DNA of 64,000 bases from Encephalitozoon hellem ATCC 50504 (taxonomy: Eukaryota > Microsporidia > Unikaryonidae): positions 97,585 through 161,584 of the forward strand of contig NC_018468.1 of assembly GCF_000277815.2 (NCBI RefSeq), written 5' to 3'. The notes beneath the pieces were generated by a model. That model was given only the letters and a program-made list of their open reading frames with translations, searched no databases and had not been told where the DNA came from. Within the stretch, counting starts at the first letter, position 1. Each line of letters starts with the position of its first letter. Below are positions 38,694 to 47,492 of the stretch, piece by piece. Position numbers and translations under genes: made by a program.

Positions 38694-41282
38694 TCAATAT
38701 CCCTTGGTTATGCCCAGAAGCTTCTCCTTCTCCTCAATTGTCCTCATCGTGACATAGTAGGTTTTTCCTGATTTCAGTGCCGAGTAAAGCTCACAGGAAA
38801 TATCTCCAAGAACATAGCAGGACTTGTGCACAACCATTTTGCAATCTCTGCATTCAAAGCCTTGGTTAACAAGCCCGTACAAAACCTCATTGCAGAAGTC
38901 ACAAAGGGATCCCTGGGGCAGCGTCTTGGTAGCAAACAGGTGATTATTAAACTCATAAATCTTGACGGGGTCTTCAGGAATGTTTTCTACAATTGTGCTT
39001 TTCCTGCTTCTTTCAATCTCTGCCTTCAGTTGGCTTATTTTTCTGTTTGATCCTTCAAGCTGCATATTTGCTTCTTCAAGTGTTTTTCCTTGAAGCAGAG
39101 CTCTAATCTTCTCTATTCCTTCTTTGATGGCCATCTCCGTGTTAAGATCCTCCTCCAGAGACTTGAGGCTTCTTCTTCCAGCCGAGCTCACGCTCTTGAC
39201 CTCTTCGTTCATAAAGACTATCCTTAGTGTCATCGGGATCTTTTTCTGTGGAAGATGGTGGAGCTCGTTAGGTCTCAGCTCCCCAACGTAGACATTTGAG
39301 ATGTAGTGGGCATCGTCTCCCACCCAAAGACGATCCTCCTCTATCCTTACAACTATAGACTCTCCACTAACTAGGTGGCATGAAAATGATTGCCTTACAG
39401 TTACTCTATGGACCCTTGTTCTTTCTTTCTTCAGAAAGTTCAGCTCCTCCTCTATGCTCTTCCTGAAAAGTATCTCTTGATTAAGCTTTTGCTCATATTC
39501 CTTGATCTCCGCGGTTCTTAGCCTAAGCTGTCTTTTCAAACTATCGAGTCCCTCAGACTTAAGCTTTTCGGTAAGGCTTTTATTTTCATATTCAACTGCT
39601 GCCTTCATTCTAAAAGCTTCCTGGTACTTCTCTTTGCAAACCTCGATCTCAGATTTCAGGCCTTTATTTTCCATGGCAAACCTGTTCATGGTCTCCTGGA
39701 GTCCATGGAAGATGCCTAGAATCTCTTCCGTCTCCCTCTTGGCTCTGTGTACAGTCGACGAAAGCTCCTTGAGCAGCGCATCTCTCCTCTCAAACCCTGC
39801 TTTGGAAGTCTCGCTGCCATCTGCAGACCTCTTTTCTGCATTAGAATACTCCTCAGAGAGAAAGGCCTTATTGCTTGCCTCCTCGGCTATGTTCCTTAGC
39901 CAGCTTTTGTATCTTTCAAGCTCAGACTTAGCCTCCTCCAGCTCTTCCTTTTCAGACAGCAACTGCGTCAAAACATCCTTGAGCTCCTTCTGACGATTCC
40001 GAACTTCATTCTTGGAGTCCTCCAGCCTCGCTCTAGTTCTTTCGAGCTCCGCCTTCACACTTGTTAACTCCTTCTTCTGGAGTTCAAGAGCCTCTTTGTT
40101 CTCAGAAATCTCGGCTAAAAGACCCTCAAGAGCCCCCTCGTACTCTCTGGCCTTGGAGCCTTCCCCATTGCAATTGGGCCCCTCTCTTTCTATCATGCTG
40201 CAGAACTTAGATACAAATCCCGGGTCAAAGGTAAATCCTACAAACGGCATATAGTTCCCCTTCACACCCAGGTTTCTCTTTTCAGGATCAAACTGTGTGT
40301 CCACAAAATGTGATGTGTCAGAGTCCCCGCTTATCTCGGGAACAAAAGGCGGCCTGAGCTCTTTGAGCCTGCTCCAGTCTATTCCCTCGAAAAACTTGTG
40401 GCCCTTTATGTCGTCGATCTTGATTCTTTTATCCTTTGTTGTTATTAAACTTTCAATCAAATTCGTAAGCTCTGGAGATACCTTGAATGGAAACCCAAAC
40501 TCTGCCTTTGTTATCCTTCTGTATGTCTCCATCAGGGTGTCGGAGTAAAAGGGCGTGGTTCCATAGACCATCTCGTAGATTATAACCCCAAGCGTCCAGA
40601 AGTCCACATCCTCCCCATACTCGCATTCCTCGTTCACGGAGCATAAGACATCGGGAGAAACATAATCAGGCGTTCCAACTGTGATGGATGACTTCGCCTT
40701 CCCGTCCTTCATCCTAATGCAACTACCAAAGTCTGCCAACTTCACATGTCCGTCGCTTCCAATAAGTATGTTGTCCGGCTTCAGGTCTCTGTGTATCCAT
40801 CCCAGCCTATGGAGCTCATCAAGTGCTGCAACAATCTCTGCCGCATAGAACTTCACCCAATCCTCTTCCAAGACATCCTCTTTCGACAGTAATCCCATGA
40901 AATCTCCTCCGGGAATAAAATCCATCAAGTAGTAGAGGTACTCCTCGTCCTGCATGGTCATGTGAGCACAAACAAGCCACTCGCTGCCAATGCAGTCGAC
41001 CATCGCCTCCTTTTCAGCCATGAACAGTGCAGTGTGCGGCTGCCTAAGAACCAACTCCTTCGAAACCCTCTTCATGGCATAGATCTTTTCTTTCCTCACA
41101 AGGAAAACCTCTCCGTACCCACCTTTGGCCACATTCTTGACAATTTCATAATCAGAAGGCTTTGTCTTTTCCCCAATAACTTCTTTGATTCTTTCCAGTG
41201 GCACACCGATCCTCTTCTCAGATATCTCATGGTAAACAGCTTCTAAACAATCTCCAATTATGTTTATCCTTTCCATCTCCAT
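38694..41282 (-). CDS. AGC kinase with coiled coil and C1 domain (MRCK/ROCK-like)
   Basis: 862 residues from ATG 41282 (the longer frame starts upstream at 41393 without support). The kinase domain begins near residue 45: G-loop GGYGEVFLV (54-62), AMKRV Lys71, HRDLKPDN catalytic loop, and DFGSC. It ends with an AGC tail including VGFTFD, as in ROCK and MRCK. A long coiled coil (about 370-650), a short strand-rich region and a C1-type zinc domain (HLFATKTLPQGSLCDFCNE ... HKSCY) close the protein. In animals this layout controls actomyosin downstream of Rho/Cdc42; a similar role in division or sporogony is an inference. I see no Rho-binding motif. Confidence 0.92.
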   Translation of the reverse strand: MEMERINIIGDCLEAVYHEISEKRIGVPLERIKEVIGEKTKPSDYEIVKNVAKGGYGEVFLVRKEKIYAMKRVSKELVLRQPHTALFMAEKEAMVDCIGSEWLVCAHMTMQDEEYLYYLMDFIPGGDFMGLLSKEDVLEEDWVKFYAAEIVAALDELHRLGWIHRDLKPDNILIGSDGHVKLADFGSCIRMKDGKAKSSITVGTPDYVSPDVLCSVNEECEYGEDVDFWTLGVIIYEMVYGTTPFYSDTLMETYRRITKAEFGFPFKVSPELTNLIESLITTKDKRIKIDDIKGHKFFEGIDWSRLKELRPPFVPEISGDSDTSHFVDTQFDPEKRNLGVKGNYMPFVGFTFDPGFVSKFCSMIEREGPNCNGEGSKAREYEGALEGLLAEISENKEALELQKKELTSVKAELERTRARLEDSKNEVRNRQKELKDVLTQLLSEKEELEEAKSELERYKSWLRNIAEEASNKAFLSEEYSNAEKRSADGSETSKAGFERRDALLKELSSTVHRAKRETEEILGIFHGLQETMNRFAMENKGLKSEIEVCKEKYQEAFRMKAAVEYENKSLTEKLKSEGLDSLKRQLRLRTAEIKEYEQKLNQEILFRKSIEEELNFLKKERTRVHRVTVRQSFSCHLVSGESIVVRIEEDRLWVGDDAHYISNVYVGELRPNELHHLPQKKIPMTLRIVFMNEEVKSVSSAGRRSLKSLEEDLNTEMAIKEGIEKIRALLQGKTLEEANMQLEGSNRKISQLKAEIERSRKSTIVENIPEDPVKIYEFNNHLFATKTLPQGSLCDFCNEVLYGLVNQGFECRDCKMVVHKSCYVLGDISCELYSALKSGKTYYVTMRTIEEKEKLLGITKGY

Positions 41283-41358
41283 AAGGACTTTGATTTTTAA
41301 TGTTTTTACACAAGAGAAAGTTGGTGCCCAGAGGTATAGGTGACAGAGCAACCCTGCT

Positions 41359-41538
41359 CTAAAATCTTGAGGCAGGGTACTCAAGCATGCCATATATCCA
41401 GGCTAATTGTGGAAAGATGGTGCTCCCATGAACGCCAGAAACGAGAGCACAATTCTCACACCTGCCAAGGCACTGCTCGCAGAAGAGTCCATGGAATACT
41501 CTCTGCGCTCTCCCTCTAGTCGCCTTCGCCAAGGCCAT
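41359..41538 (-). CDS. possible small Cys-rich protein (59 aa)
   Basis: A short ORF in the 352-bp gap between the kinase gene and TAF9. The ATG at 41538 is preceded by TTGGGGAGA. The product begins MALAKATRGRAQRV, has a compact Cys cluster (FCEQCLGRCENC) that could bind zinc, and ends in LEYPASRF. The family is not recognised, and chance cannot be excluded at this length. If real, it overlaps the 5' regions of both flanking genes. Confidence 0.3.
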   Translation of the reverse strand: MALAKATRGRAQRVFHGLFCEQCLGRCENCALVSGVHGSTIFPQLAWIYGMLEYPASRF

Positions 41539-41634
41539 TCTCCCCAAGGATGATTTCACATGGAATTAAAATCCAGGCAAGAATTTGTTCTGCATGGCCT
41601 GTGCTGCAAATAGACGCTCGGCCCCAGTCCCCAA

Positions 41635-42048
41635 ATGGCATCTGGGGAGAACTTGGCGCCACGAGATGCAAAAGTCATTTCGGTGATCCTCAGATCTTTA
41701 GGAATAGAAGAGTGCGAGCCAAAGGTCATTATACAGCTGCTGGAATTTGCTTACAAATATACTACCGATGTTCTCGAAGATGCACTGCTATTTGCAAAGC
41801 ATGCAGACAGAATGCACATCAGCACAAGTGACGTCAAGCTTGCCCTTCAGACAAAGGTAGGAAGGCACTTCGTCCCGCCCCCTCCAAGGCAATACCTGTC
41901 TGACATAGCTGCAATGGTCAATTCAAAGCCATTGTCAACACCAGAAGGCGAAAACCTCATCAAAGTCCCCCCTTCGTCCTCAGCATTGCTTAACTTGGAC
42001 TATGAGGTCCTCAGAAAAGACAGCGACAAGAAGAGAAGGATCTACTGA
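41635..42048 (+). CDS. TAF9: TFIID/SAGA subunit TAF9, histone-fold protein
   Basis: 137 residues. The TAF9 histone fold fills the N-terminal two thirds: PRDAKVISVILRSLGI, VIIQLLEFAYKYTTDVLEDALLF, AKHADRMHISTSDVKLAL, followed by the characteristic FVPPPPRQYLSDIA segment just after the fold. TAF9 pairs with TAF6 in TFIID (and SAGA) and contributes to promoter recognition. The protein lacks the C-terminal extension of animal TAF9. The start follows GTCCCCAA. Identification is secure. Confidence 0.95.
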   Translation: MASGENLAPRDAKVISVILRSLGIEECEPKVIIQLLEFAYKYTTDVLEDALLFAKHADRMHISTSDVKLALQTKVGRHFVPPPPRQYLSDIAAMVNSKPLSTPEGENLIKVPPSSSALLNLDYEVLRKDSDKKRRIY

Positions 42049-42108
42049 ATGTCCTCCAGAACAAGCACTAATTAAACTCCTTTTCAACAGAAACAGTGAT
42101 ATGCGGGT

Positions 42109-43206
42109 TTATTTCTTAAAAAGGTCGTACAGATGCTCCTTTGCAGGTTTTTGGTTGCTTTTAAGGAGGTTTATATACGCATCGACTACAGGCCTGTCTA
42201 TTCTCAGGACTAGGTCTTCATCTCTAATGTTCTTAAATACAGATATTAACTTGTTGATCTCGTCTTCTTGAAATTTATCAAGTATTCGAAGCTTTTCCTG
42301 TGCCTTTGAATCTCCCTTCAAATAAATATCCAATATCTTTGTCCTCTCCTCGAAAGCTTTGTCTATCTTCTCCTTGAACAGGCCGTTCCTCCGCTCCAGG
42401 CATCCATAGAGGAAGTCCATCACAAGAGACCTCCTCTCCGTGGACGACTTCAAGTGCATCTTGGATATAAGGTCTTCACACGGAGAAACAAGCCTTGGAA
42501 CTACCCTGTTGATTACCTCCGATACATTTGGAACAGCCAGACTCTTGACTACACCAACAAGAACCCCAGGCGCAAATATAGATCCTCCAATGCTGAGGCT
42601 GATTCTAGAGTCAAGCACGAGCGTCTTTGAGATCTTAGTCTTCTCGCCGTAAAACTCAGCCATCTCCCTGTTGATTGCCTTATGTATCCCGTCGTCCTCG
42701 TGCTTGGCATTCATGAGTCTCTTCATCATTTGTACATACTCTTCGTCCTTGTCCTCATAGTACAGCTTCGGGATCCTTCCATTTGTCCTGGACCTAAGCT
42801 CTCTGTACTTCTCCGCAGACAGCTCTTTTCCTATCGTTGATCTGTCACTATTGAAGTATTTGTTCCGAAGCTCCAGTGCATCTTTCAGGTCCTTCCCAAC
42901 ACCATCAACCTTGTCCAGATAATTGTTGAATTGGTTGAAGGCAGAAGAGTTTTCAACCAGAAGTTCCTTCGCAACAAGCACAGTCTTCTTCACAAACTCC
43001 TCCATATACTCACTGGTAAACTGGTTCATCTCGGAAATAAACACAAGAGAGTCTATGGATATGAAGCTTTCATACAGAATCTCTCTGTTCAGGTTTGTGG
43101 GAATTGCTAGACCTCCGTCGGTAGCACTAGTATCCCCATGGCCGCTCGCCATGTCCCCAGAAACATGCGCAACCAATGCATTAAAGAACAACCTTAGAAG
43201 GCCCAT
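42109..43206 (-). CDS. hypothetical protein, mostly alpha-helical
   Basis: 365 residues. The first ~14 residues (MGLLRLFFNALVAH) are amphipathic to hydrophobic and could be a weak signal or membrane-binding helix. The body is helical and charged, with a small hydrophobic, Gly-rich patch around residue 205-235 (LSIGGSIFAPGVLVGVVKSLAVP) that may be membrane-associated or a short hairpin. No known catalytic motif is visible. The rest of the protein has no recognisable repeat. It is probably a microsporidian-specific gene; function unknown. It starts 74 bp from the end of the methyltransferase gene upstream. Confidence 0.78.
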   Translation of the reverse strand: MGLLRLFFNALVAHVSGDMASGHGDTSATDGGLAIPTNLNREILYESFISIDSLVFISEMNQFTSEYMEEFVKKTVLVAKELLVENSSAFNQFNNYLDKVDGVGKDLKDALELRNKYFNSDRSTIGKELSAEKYRELRSRTNGRIPKLYYEDKDEEYVQMMKRLMNAKHEDDGIHKAINREMAEFYGEKTKISKTLVLDSRISLSIGGSIFAPGVLVGVVKSLAVPNVSEVINRVVPRLVSPCEDLISKMHLKSSTERRSLVMDFLYGCLERRNGLFKEKIDKAFEERTKILDIYLKGDSKAQEKLRILDKFQEDEINKLISVFKNIRDEDLVLRIDRPVVDAYINLLKSNQKPAKEHLYDLFKK

Positions 43207-43280
43207 TGTTTTATAATCTTGCTTCTTTAAATCTCAAGCGTTTCAAGTCAGATCTGTTTGGAAAGGATATTTAATTCAGG

Positions 43281-43871
43281 CTACTTGTACATTGGAATTC
43301 CAGACCACACCATCCTCTTATACTCTGTGTACTCTGATGAGATAGAGGCCATCTCCCTCTCGTGCTCCTTTATCCTTGGGATGGTTCTATTGCTTACAAA
43401 CCAAAGAAATATAGCAAGAGAGACAAAGCAAGAAAGATAGACAGTGCAGGACCCCCAGTAAAGTATTAGTGAGGAATACAACGGGTGTCTGATATATCTA
43501 TACGGTCCATTCCTTTGTATTCTTCTCCCCCCGGCCTTGCTGTCTGCCATATATCTTAGGGTGATAAAGAAAAGCACAGTGGAAAAAATCAGTCCACAGG
43601 CTGCTGCAGCTCTGAAGACTCGGAAGACAAAATGCCCTGTAGACTTCGGCACAAAAAGGCTTTCAAAAAGCAGGAAGCCAAAGAGAACGGCAAAGTCGTT
43701 GTGCCTGACGATCTTCATGTTAGGGCCAATGCCCCGAGCCCTTTCTCTCGAGTATACAAATACTAGGAGAGATGTGGACGAGACTATGCGGAGCGGTAGA
43801 TGGCTGCTCGAATGTGAAATGCCAAGCATAAATAGAGATCCAAGAGCAAAGTAAAATGAAGGACATTCCAT
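43281..43871 (-). CDS. STE14: isoprenylcysteine carboxyl methyltransferase (Ste14/ICMT)
   Basis: 196 residues, integral membrane protein with about five or six hydrophobic segments. The C-terminal catalytic half carries the family signature: NGPYRYIRHPLYSSLILYWG (RHP-Y), then the paired helices, RIKEHEREM and EYTEYKRMVWSGIP. It methylates the prenylated cysteine of CaaX proteins such as Ras and Rho in the ER using SAM. It is slightly shorter than yeast Ste14. Identification is secure. An unusual structured intergenic region (43915-44020) lies just upstream of its start. Confidence 0.9.
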   Translation of the reverse strand: MECPSFYFALGSLFMLGISHSSSHLPLRIVSSTSLLVFVYSRERARGIGPNMKIVRHNDFAVLFGFLLFESLFVPKSTGHFVFRVFRAAAACGLIFSTVLFFITLRYMADSKAGGRRIQRNGPYRYIRHPLYSSLILYWGSCTVYLSCFVSLAIFLWFVSNRTIPRIKEHEREMASISSEYTEYKRMVWSGIPMYK

Positions 43872-43914
43872 TTAGGGGTTGTTTGTCTTATTCTTTCTAA
43901 ACATAGGAGAGAAG

Positions 43915-44020
43915 AGACAGGCCTGCCGGATGGTTGAGCCAAAGATCTCCGGCAGACATCCGGATTCTATCCATGGCGCCTGCCTAGACGATCTCTGCAA
44001 GGCAGGTGTACCCTGCCAAG
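43915..44020. other. cluster of overlapping GC-rich inverted repeats, unexplained
   Basis: Between the divergent ICMT and GAR1 genes lies a GC-rich segment unlike other gaps. Perfect inverted pairs: CTGCCGGA 43923-43930 with TCCGGCAG 43948-43955; CCGGATG 43926-43932 with CATCCGG 43957-43963 (mutually exclusive with the first); CCTGCCT 43979-43985 with AGGCAGG 44000-44006; and GGCAGG 44001-44006 with CCTGCC 44012-44017. It could be a structured ncRNA, an alternative-fold regulatory leader, or a degenerate element. It does not fold as a tRNA by eye. Confidence 0.5.
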
Positions 44021-44063
44021 GAAAAACAAAAAGCTTATCACGGGAAAAACACTCCCTTGGGTA

Positions 44064-44579
44064 ATGGCCAAGAATTTTAAGAGTAAAAAAGTGCAAAAGT
44101 CAACAGAAACAACCGAACTTGGGAAGGTCCTGTACATGTGCCAAGGGCAGCCGGTTGTGAGACTGACATCAAGGGACATTCCGTATCCAAACTCCCCTGT
44201 CTTGAATTTATCTTCAAGAATAATAGGAAAGGTGGACGAAATCCTGGGAAGAATAGACGATGTCCATGCAACTATCAAGCTGGACAACCCATCTGGTGAG
44301 GTCAACGAGGGCGAGACCCTGCTTTCCTATGTAGATAAGTTCATTCCAAAAAGGAGGTTTTTGCCCAGAGAGGAGGTTGAAAAAAGGAAGGAGGAGATAG
44401 ACCGAAAGAAATCCAAGCCCAAAAACGATCACGGAGCCGAAAGAGGGAGGTCCAAGGCCTTCAGAGAAAGGCAAAAGATGCACGAAAGAAAACCTAACAA
44501 AAAGTGGGGTGCAGCCAGAAACGGAAGGAGCGAAAGTAACAAGAAACGGGATTATGGTAGAAGCAACCGTGGTAATTAA
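44064..44579 (+). CDS. GAR1: H/ACA snoRNP protein Gar1
   Basis: 171 residues. A Gar1 core lies at about 18-100: LGKVLYMCQGQPVVRLTS, IPYPNSPVLN and IIGKVDEILGRIDDVHATIKL, closely following the family, then FIPKRRFLPRE. The C-terminal third is rich in Arg/Gly/Lys/Ser (RGRSKAFRERQK, NKKRDYGRSNRGN), a shortened version of the GAR tail that lost most RGG repeats. Gar1 is a subunit of H/ACA RNPs that pseudouridylate rRNA and snRNA in the nucleolus. The GC-rich hairpin cluster immediately upstream may belong to its leader or to a separate RNA. Confidence 0.93.
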   Translation: MAKNFKSKKVQKSTETTELGKVLYMCQGQPVVRLTSRDIPYPNSPVLNLSSRIIGKVDEILGRIDDVHATIKLDNPSGEVNEGETLLSYVDKFIPKRRFLPREEVEKRKEEIDRKKSKPKNDHGAERGRSKAFRERQKMHERKPNKKWGAARNGRSESNKKRDYGRSNRGN

Positions 44580-44620
44580 AGGTATTTTTTAGACAGAAAG
44601 TGGAAGACAATGAGAAGAAT

Positions 44621-45718
44621 TTATTTTTCGCCTTCATGATTTGCAGACATCTCGAGTAGTTTCGATTCATAGTATTTTCTTTTCTCTATCAGCCTTTGCC
44701 TTATCTCGGAAATAGTCTTTTCATCTTCTTTGATCTTCCTCTGGATTTCCCTTGTTAGCCTCTTGTCATCTTCTCCAAGGGCTCCAGACTTGTTTGCTAT
44801 GGATCGGCCAATCTCCTTAGTCTTGTAGTCATCATAGAATACCTCTGTCGCCTCGACAAGCTTTATAAGATTCTTTGCTATTAGAGAATCGACCAAAAGA
44901 TAAAAGTCGTTGCATCCCACTTTCTCGAGGACCATTGTCCCCCACGGGTATTCCCTGCTCTGCCTGTTGCTATCTTCGGGAACTATGTTTTTTGCAATGA
45001 CGAAAAAGGGATACTCGGACTTTCCAATCCTCTGCTTGTCGGGTATGTTCAAATGGAAGACATCGATATTTTCCCTGGACAGAACCTCTGCAATTCTGTT
45101 GCTGCACTCCTGTCTCTCAAGGTCACTCAAAAGATCGCTCTTCCCAACAACCGGGATCAGGTTGCACATCTTCGATATCTCCTTCATTGTTTTTATGTCC
45201 ACCAGCTTTACATGCGACGGATTGGGCTCCAGGAAGTAAAGGCACACATGGAACCTCTTATCCTTTATCAGGTGCCTGACATTCCTTCTCTCCTGCTCTA
45301 AATAATCCCTGAAATTGTCCTGGATCAGATCAACAATCGGGACCCAGCATTCCTCGTTACAGACATTGTCGCCCACCCCATCTACCTCTGCTATAGTAAT
45401 TCTTGTCTGGAAGTCCTTCTCGATGACAAAGAACTTGGATATCTGGACATTGATAAGAGAGTTTCTGTGCAAATACTTGTCTCCGTGCTCCTCATCCTCG
45501 TCAAGTGCTTTTGTAGAGTCACTGCCCTGATGAACATCGTCATCCTTCAGAAAAGGATCTGTGGATAGAACGGAGTCTCCAAGCATCTGGTTGACGAAGG
45601 ACGACTTTCCAAGGCCGTTTGAGCCGACGATCATCATGTTGAAGTCTATTCCTGCTTTGCAGAAGCTTCGGTATTTTACATTTGGAAGGTTTGACACTCC
45701 TATACCTTTCTGCGTCAT
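44621..45718 (-). CDS. septin GTPase
   Basis: 365 residues. P-loop GSNGLGKSS (32-40), then a switch region with AEVDGVGDNV in place of the more usual DTPGFGD, and G4 GKSD in VVGKSDLLSD. The septin unique element is visible near WGTMVLEKVGCNDF, followed by a short C-terminal coiled coil (about 310-360). Septins form filaments at division sites. The changed G3 (DGVGD) suggests reduced GTPase activity, as in some catalytically inactive septins. Which septin subgroup cannot be assigned by eye. It is divergent from the SNARE-like gene across 100 bp. Confidence 0.93.
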   Translation of the reverse strand: MTQKGIGVSNLPNVKYRSFCKAGIDFNMMIVGSNGLGKSSFVNQMLGDSVLSTDPFLKDDDVHQGSDSTKALDEDEEHGDKYLHRNSLINVQISKFFVIEKDFQTRITIAEVDGVGDNVCNEECWVPIVDLIQDNFRDYLEQERRNVRHLIKDKRFHVCLYFLEPNPSHVKLVDIKTMKEISKMCNLIPVVGKSDLLSDLERQECSNRIAEVLSRENIDVFHLNIPDKQRIGKSEYPFFVIAKNIVPEDSNRQSREYPWGTMVLEKVGCNDFYLLVDSLIAKNLIKLVEATEVFYDDYKTKEIGRSIANKSGALGEDDKRLTREIQRKIKEDEKTISEIRQRLIEKRKYYESKLLEMSANHEGEK

Positions 45719-45818
45719 GTAAACAAATAATCATATAGTCTTTATAATATTGTAAACAATAAGGAACATCTGAAACATTGCATCTTTAAATACGCATCAT
45801 TCTCTGTCTCTATAGATA

Positions 45819-46085
45819 ATGGATGAAAAACTCAAAGAAATGGTGGATGCAAGCACATTTGCAGAGAAAGAGCTGAAGGCGATACTTGGAGAAATAAATC
45901 TGCAGAATGAGAGGCTTGTGGACATCCAGCGCAAGATTGGGCTCACCAGAGGCCATCTTCAGAAAAACTCGAAGCTTATTGGAGAAATACTTAAAGTCAC
46001 AAAGCCAAAGCTAGCCATTGGAATAATAATTCTTTCTATAATGTTTATATTTCTGGTTTATGTCAAGCTAATATTCCCAAATTAA
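45819..46085 (+). CDS. SNARE-like tail-anchored protein (Qb, Bos1/membrin-like)
   Basis: 88 residues. A single amphipathic helix (about 20-58: ILGEINLQNERLVDIQRKIG, LTRGHLQKNSKLIGEIL) with heptad spacing is followed by a C-terminal membrane anchor (LAIGIIILSIMFIFLVYVKLIF). The QNERLVDIQRKI segment resembles the SNARE motif of Bos1/membrin, which mediates ER-Golgi fusion. The N-terminal helical domain of full-length Qb-SNAREs is absent. It could equally be a Qc-type (Bet1/Sft1) SNARE. The TA-anchored SNARE layout is clear; the subclass is tentative. Confidence 0.7.
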   Translation: MDEKLKEMVDASTFAEKELKAILGEINLQNERLVDIQRKIGLTRGHLQKNSKLIGEILKVTKPKLAIGIIILSIMFIFLVYVKLIFPN

Positions 46086-46151
46086 TAAACACACTCTGTT
46101 TGTTTCGGTACCTGTTCTTATTTTTGACCTGTTTACTCTTCTGTCTTCCAA

Positions 46152-47447
46152 ATGGAGCAAATCGATTGGAGTGATCCAGGATTTTTCTTCCGAGACAAGC
46201 TGAAGAAAAGCTCCACAACTGTAGAAGAGGAGTTCCGGAAAATAAAAACCCACAGATCAGAAAGAAATAAAAGGACCTCGGCATCAATGATCTTTTGCCT
46301 TGTTGTAGAGAGCTCGAGAGAATGGAAGGGAATGTATGTCCAGGCAACACTGGAGGGGAAGATGTTTGAGATGAAGGCCAGAACCGAAATACATCCCCAG
46401 AGCTTTCTAATAGTTGAATACAACAAAGAGCCGGCCCGCAGAGAGCCGCTTTGTGTCAACATTGAGGTGTGGGGCCCAGAAGAAATGATCTCTACAAAAA
46501 GATTCAGGATCTTGGAACTGGAGCAATCTTCAAAAACACCAATTTCTTTTAGGATAGTCTATGAGGGAAGAGAAGAGGATGTTGGGATGGAAGTCCATTG
46601 TCTTCAAACAAATCGAAATGCAAGTCAGGTCCACGAAGACATAAGGGTCATAGGACACCGAGGATGTGGAATGAATGGGCTCCCCACAACAAAGATGACA
46701 GAGAATACAATCTCCTCGTTCAAAGAGGCATATAGAAGAGGAGCAAGGTGGGTTGAGACGGATGTACAGCTCACAAAAGATCATGTTCCTGTAATTTTCC
46801 ATGACTTTGTAATCCAGACCAGCACATCTTCTGTGGGAATAAGTGAGATAACACTCAAGGAATTTCTCCATATTGTAGGAAACCAGGACGAAGAAAACTG
46901 TAGTCTTCCCTGCACGCTTTCGAGACTTCTGGAACAAATTGACGATAGGCATGGAGTCAACATAGAGATAAAATATCCCCTTCCGTCCGAGGAAAGAAGG
47001 TACAAACTGAAGAACCTGGTTCCTGTCGAAAAGGTCGTTGAGAAAGTTGTGGAGGTGGTTCAGATAAGCAGGAGGCAGAAGGTGATCTTTTCATCATTCC
47101 ACCCATATGTTCTTCTGATGATCAAGCTGAGGCTTCCTAACTTCGGCATCTTCATGCTAACAGAAGCAAAGGACAACGGAGAGAATCCATATACAAATAC
47201 CCTGTACGATGCCTTATACTTTTGTACAAAACTGGGGCTTGATGGGGTTGTTCTGGACTGGAATTGCATGGCTACTAACCCAACAGATATCGTCAAGATT
47301 TTCAAGGCGTTTGATCTGAAGACACTTGTGTACGGCGATGAGATTAATGATAGGAACGTCATAGACACTTTGAACCAAGCAGGAGTGAATGGAATAATAA
47401 TAGACGATTTAGAACTGATCTGTAATGCAGGCAACAGGGATTGCTGA
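46152..47447 (+). CDS. glycerophosphodiester phosphodiesterase (GDPD)
   Basis: 431 residues. The GDPD TIM barrel starts near residue 163 with VIGHRGCGMN (HRG 169-171). It continues with TENTISSFKEAYRRGARWVETDVQLTKD (E and D metal ligands), VPVIFHDF with the second catalytic His, and NIEIKYP. It ends with VNGIIIDDLEL, giving the complete set for hydrolysing glycerophosphodiesters to glycerol-3-phosphate and alcohol. The N-terminal ~160 residues form a separate domain with strand-rich segments, similar in position to the extra domain of Gde1/GPCPD1. No signal peptide is visible, so it is cytosolic. Such enzymes would recycle lipid breakdown products taken from the host. Confidence 0.92.
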   Translation: MEQIDWSDPGFFFRDKLKKSSTTVEEEFRKIKTHRSERNKRTSASMIFCLVVESSREWKGMYVQATLEGKMFEMKARTEIHPQSFLIVEYNKEPARREPLCVNIEVWGPEEMISTKRFRILELEQSSKTPISFRIVYEGREEDVGMEVHCLQTNRNASQVHEDIRVIGHRGCGMNGLPTTKMTENTISSFKEAYRRGARWVETDVQLTKDHVPVIFHDFVIQTSTSSVGISEITLKEFLHIVGNQDEENCSLPCTLSRLLEQIDDRHGVNIEIKYPLPSEERRYKLKNLVPVEKVVEKVVEVVQISRRQKVIFSSFHPYVLLMIKLRLPNFGIFMLTEAKDNGENPYTNTLYDALYFCTKLGLDGVVLDWNCMATNPTDIVKIFKAFDLKTLVYGDEINDRNVIDTLNQAGVNGIIIDDLELICNAGNRDC

Positions 47448-47492
47448 GTCTTCTTCTCTATTGCTGCTTAGAACCCTGTCTTCAAGTAAAAT

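Noticed and set aside
43915..44020. tRNA gene in the hairpin cluster
   Set aside because: GGATTCTATCC resembles a B box, but no 7-bp acceptor stem, D arm or anticodon arm can be drawn on either strand.
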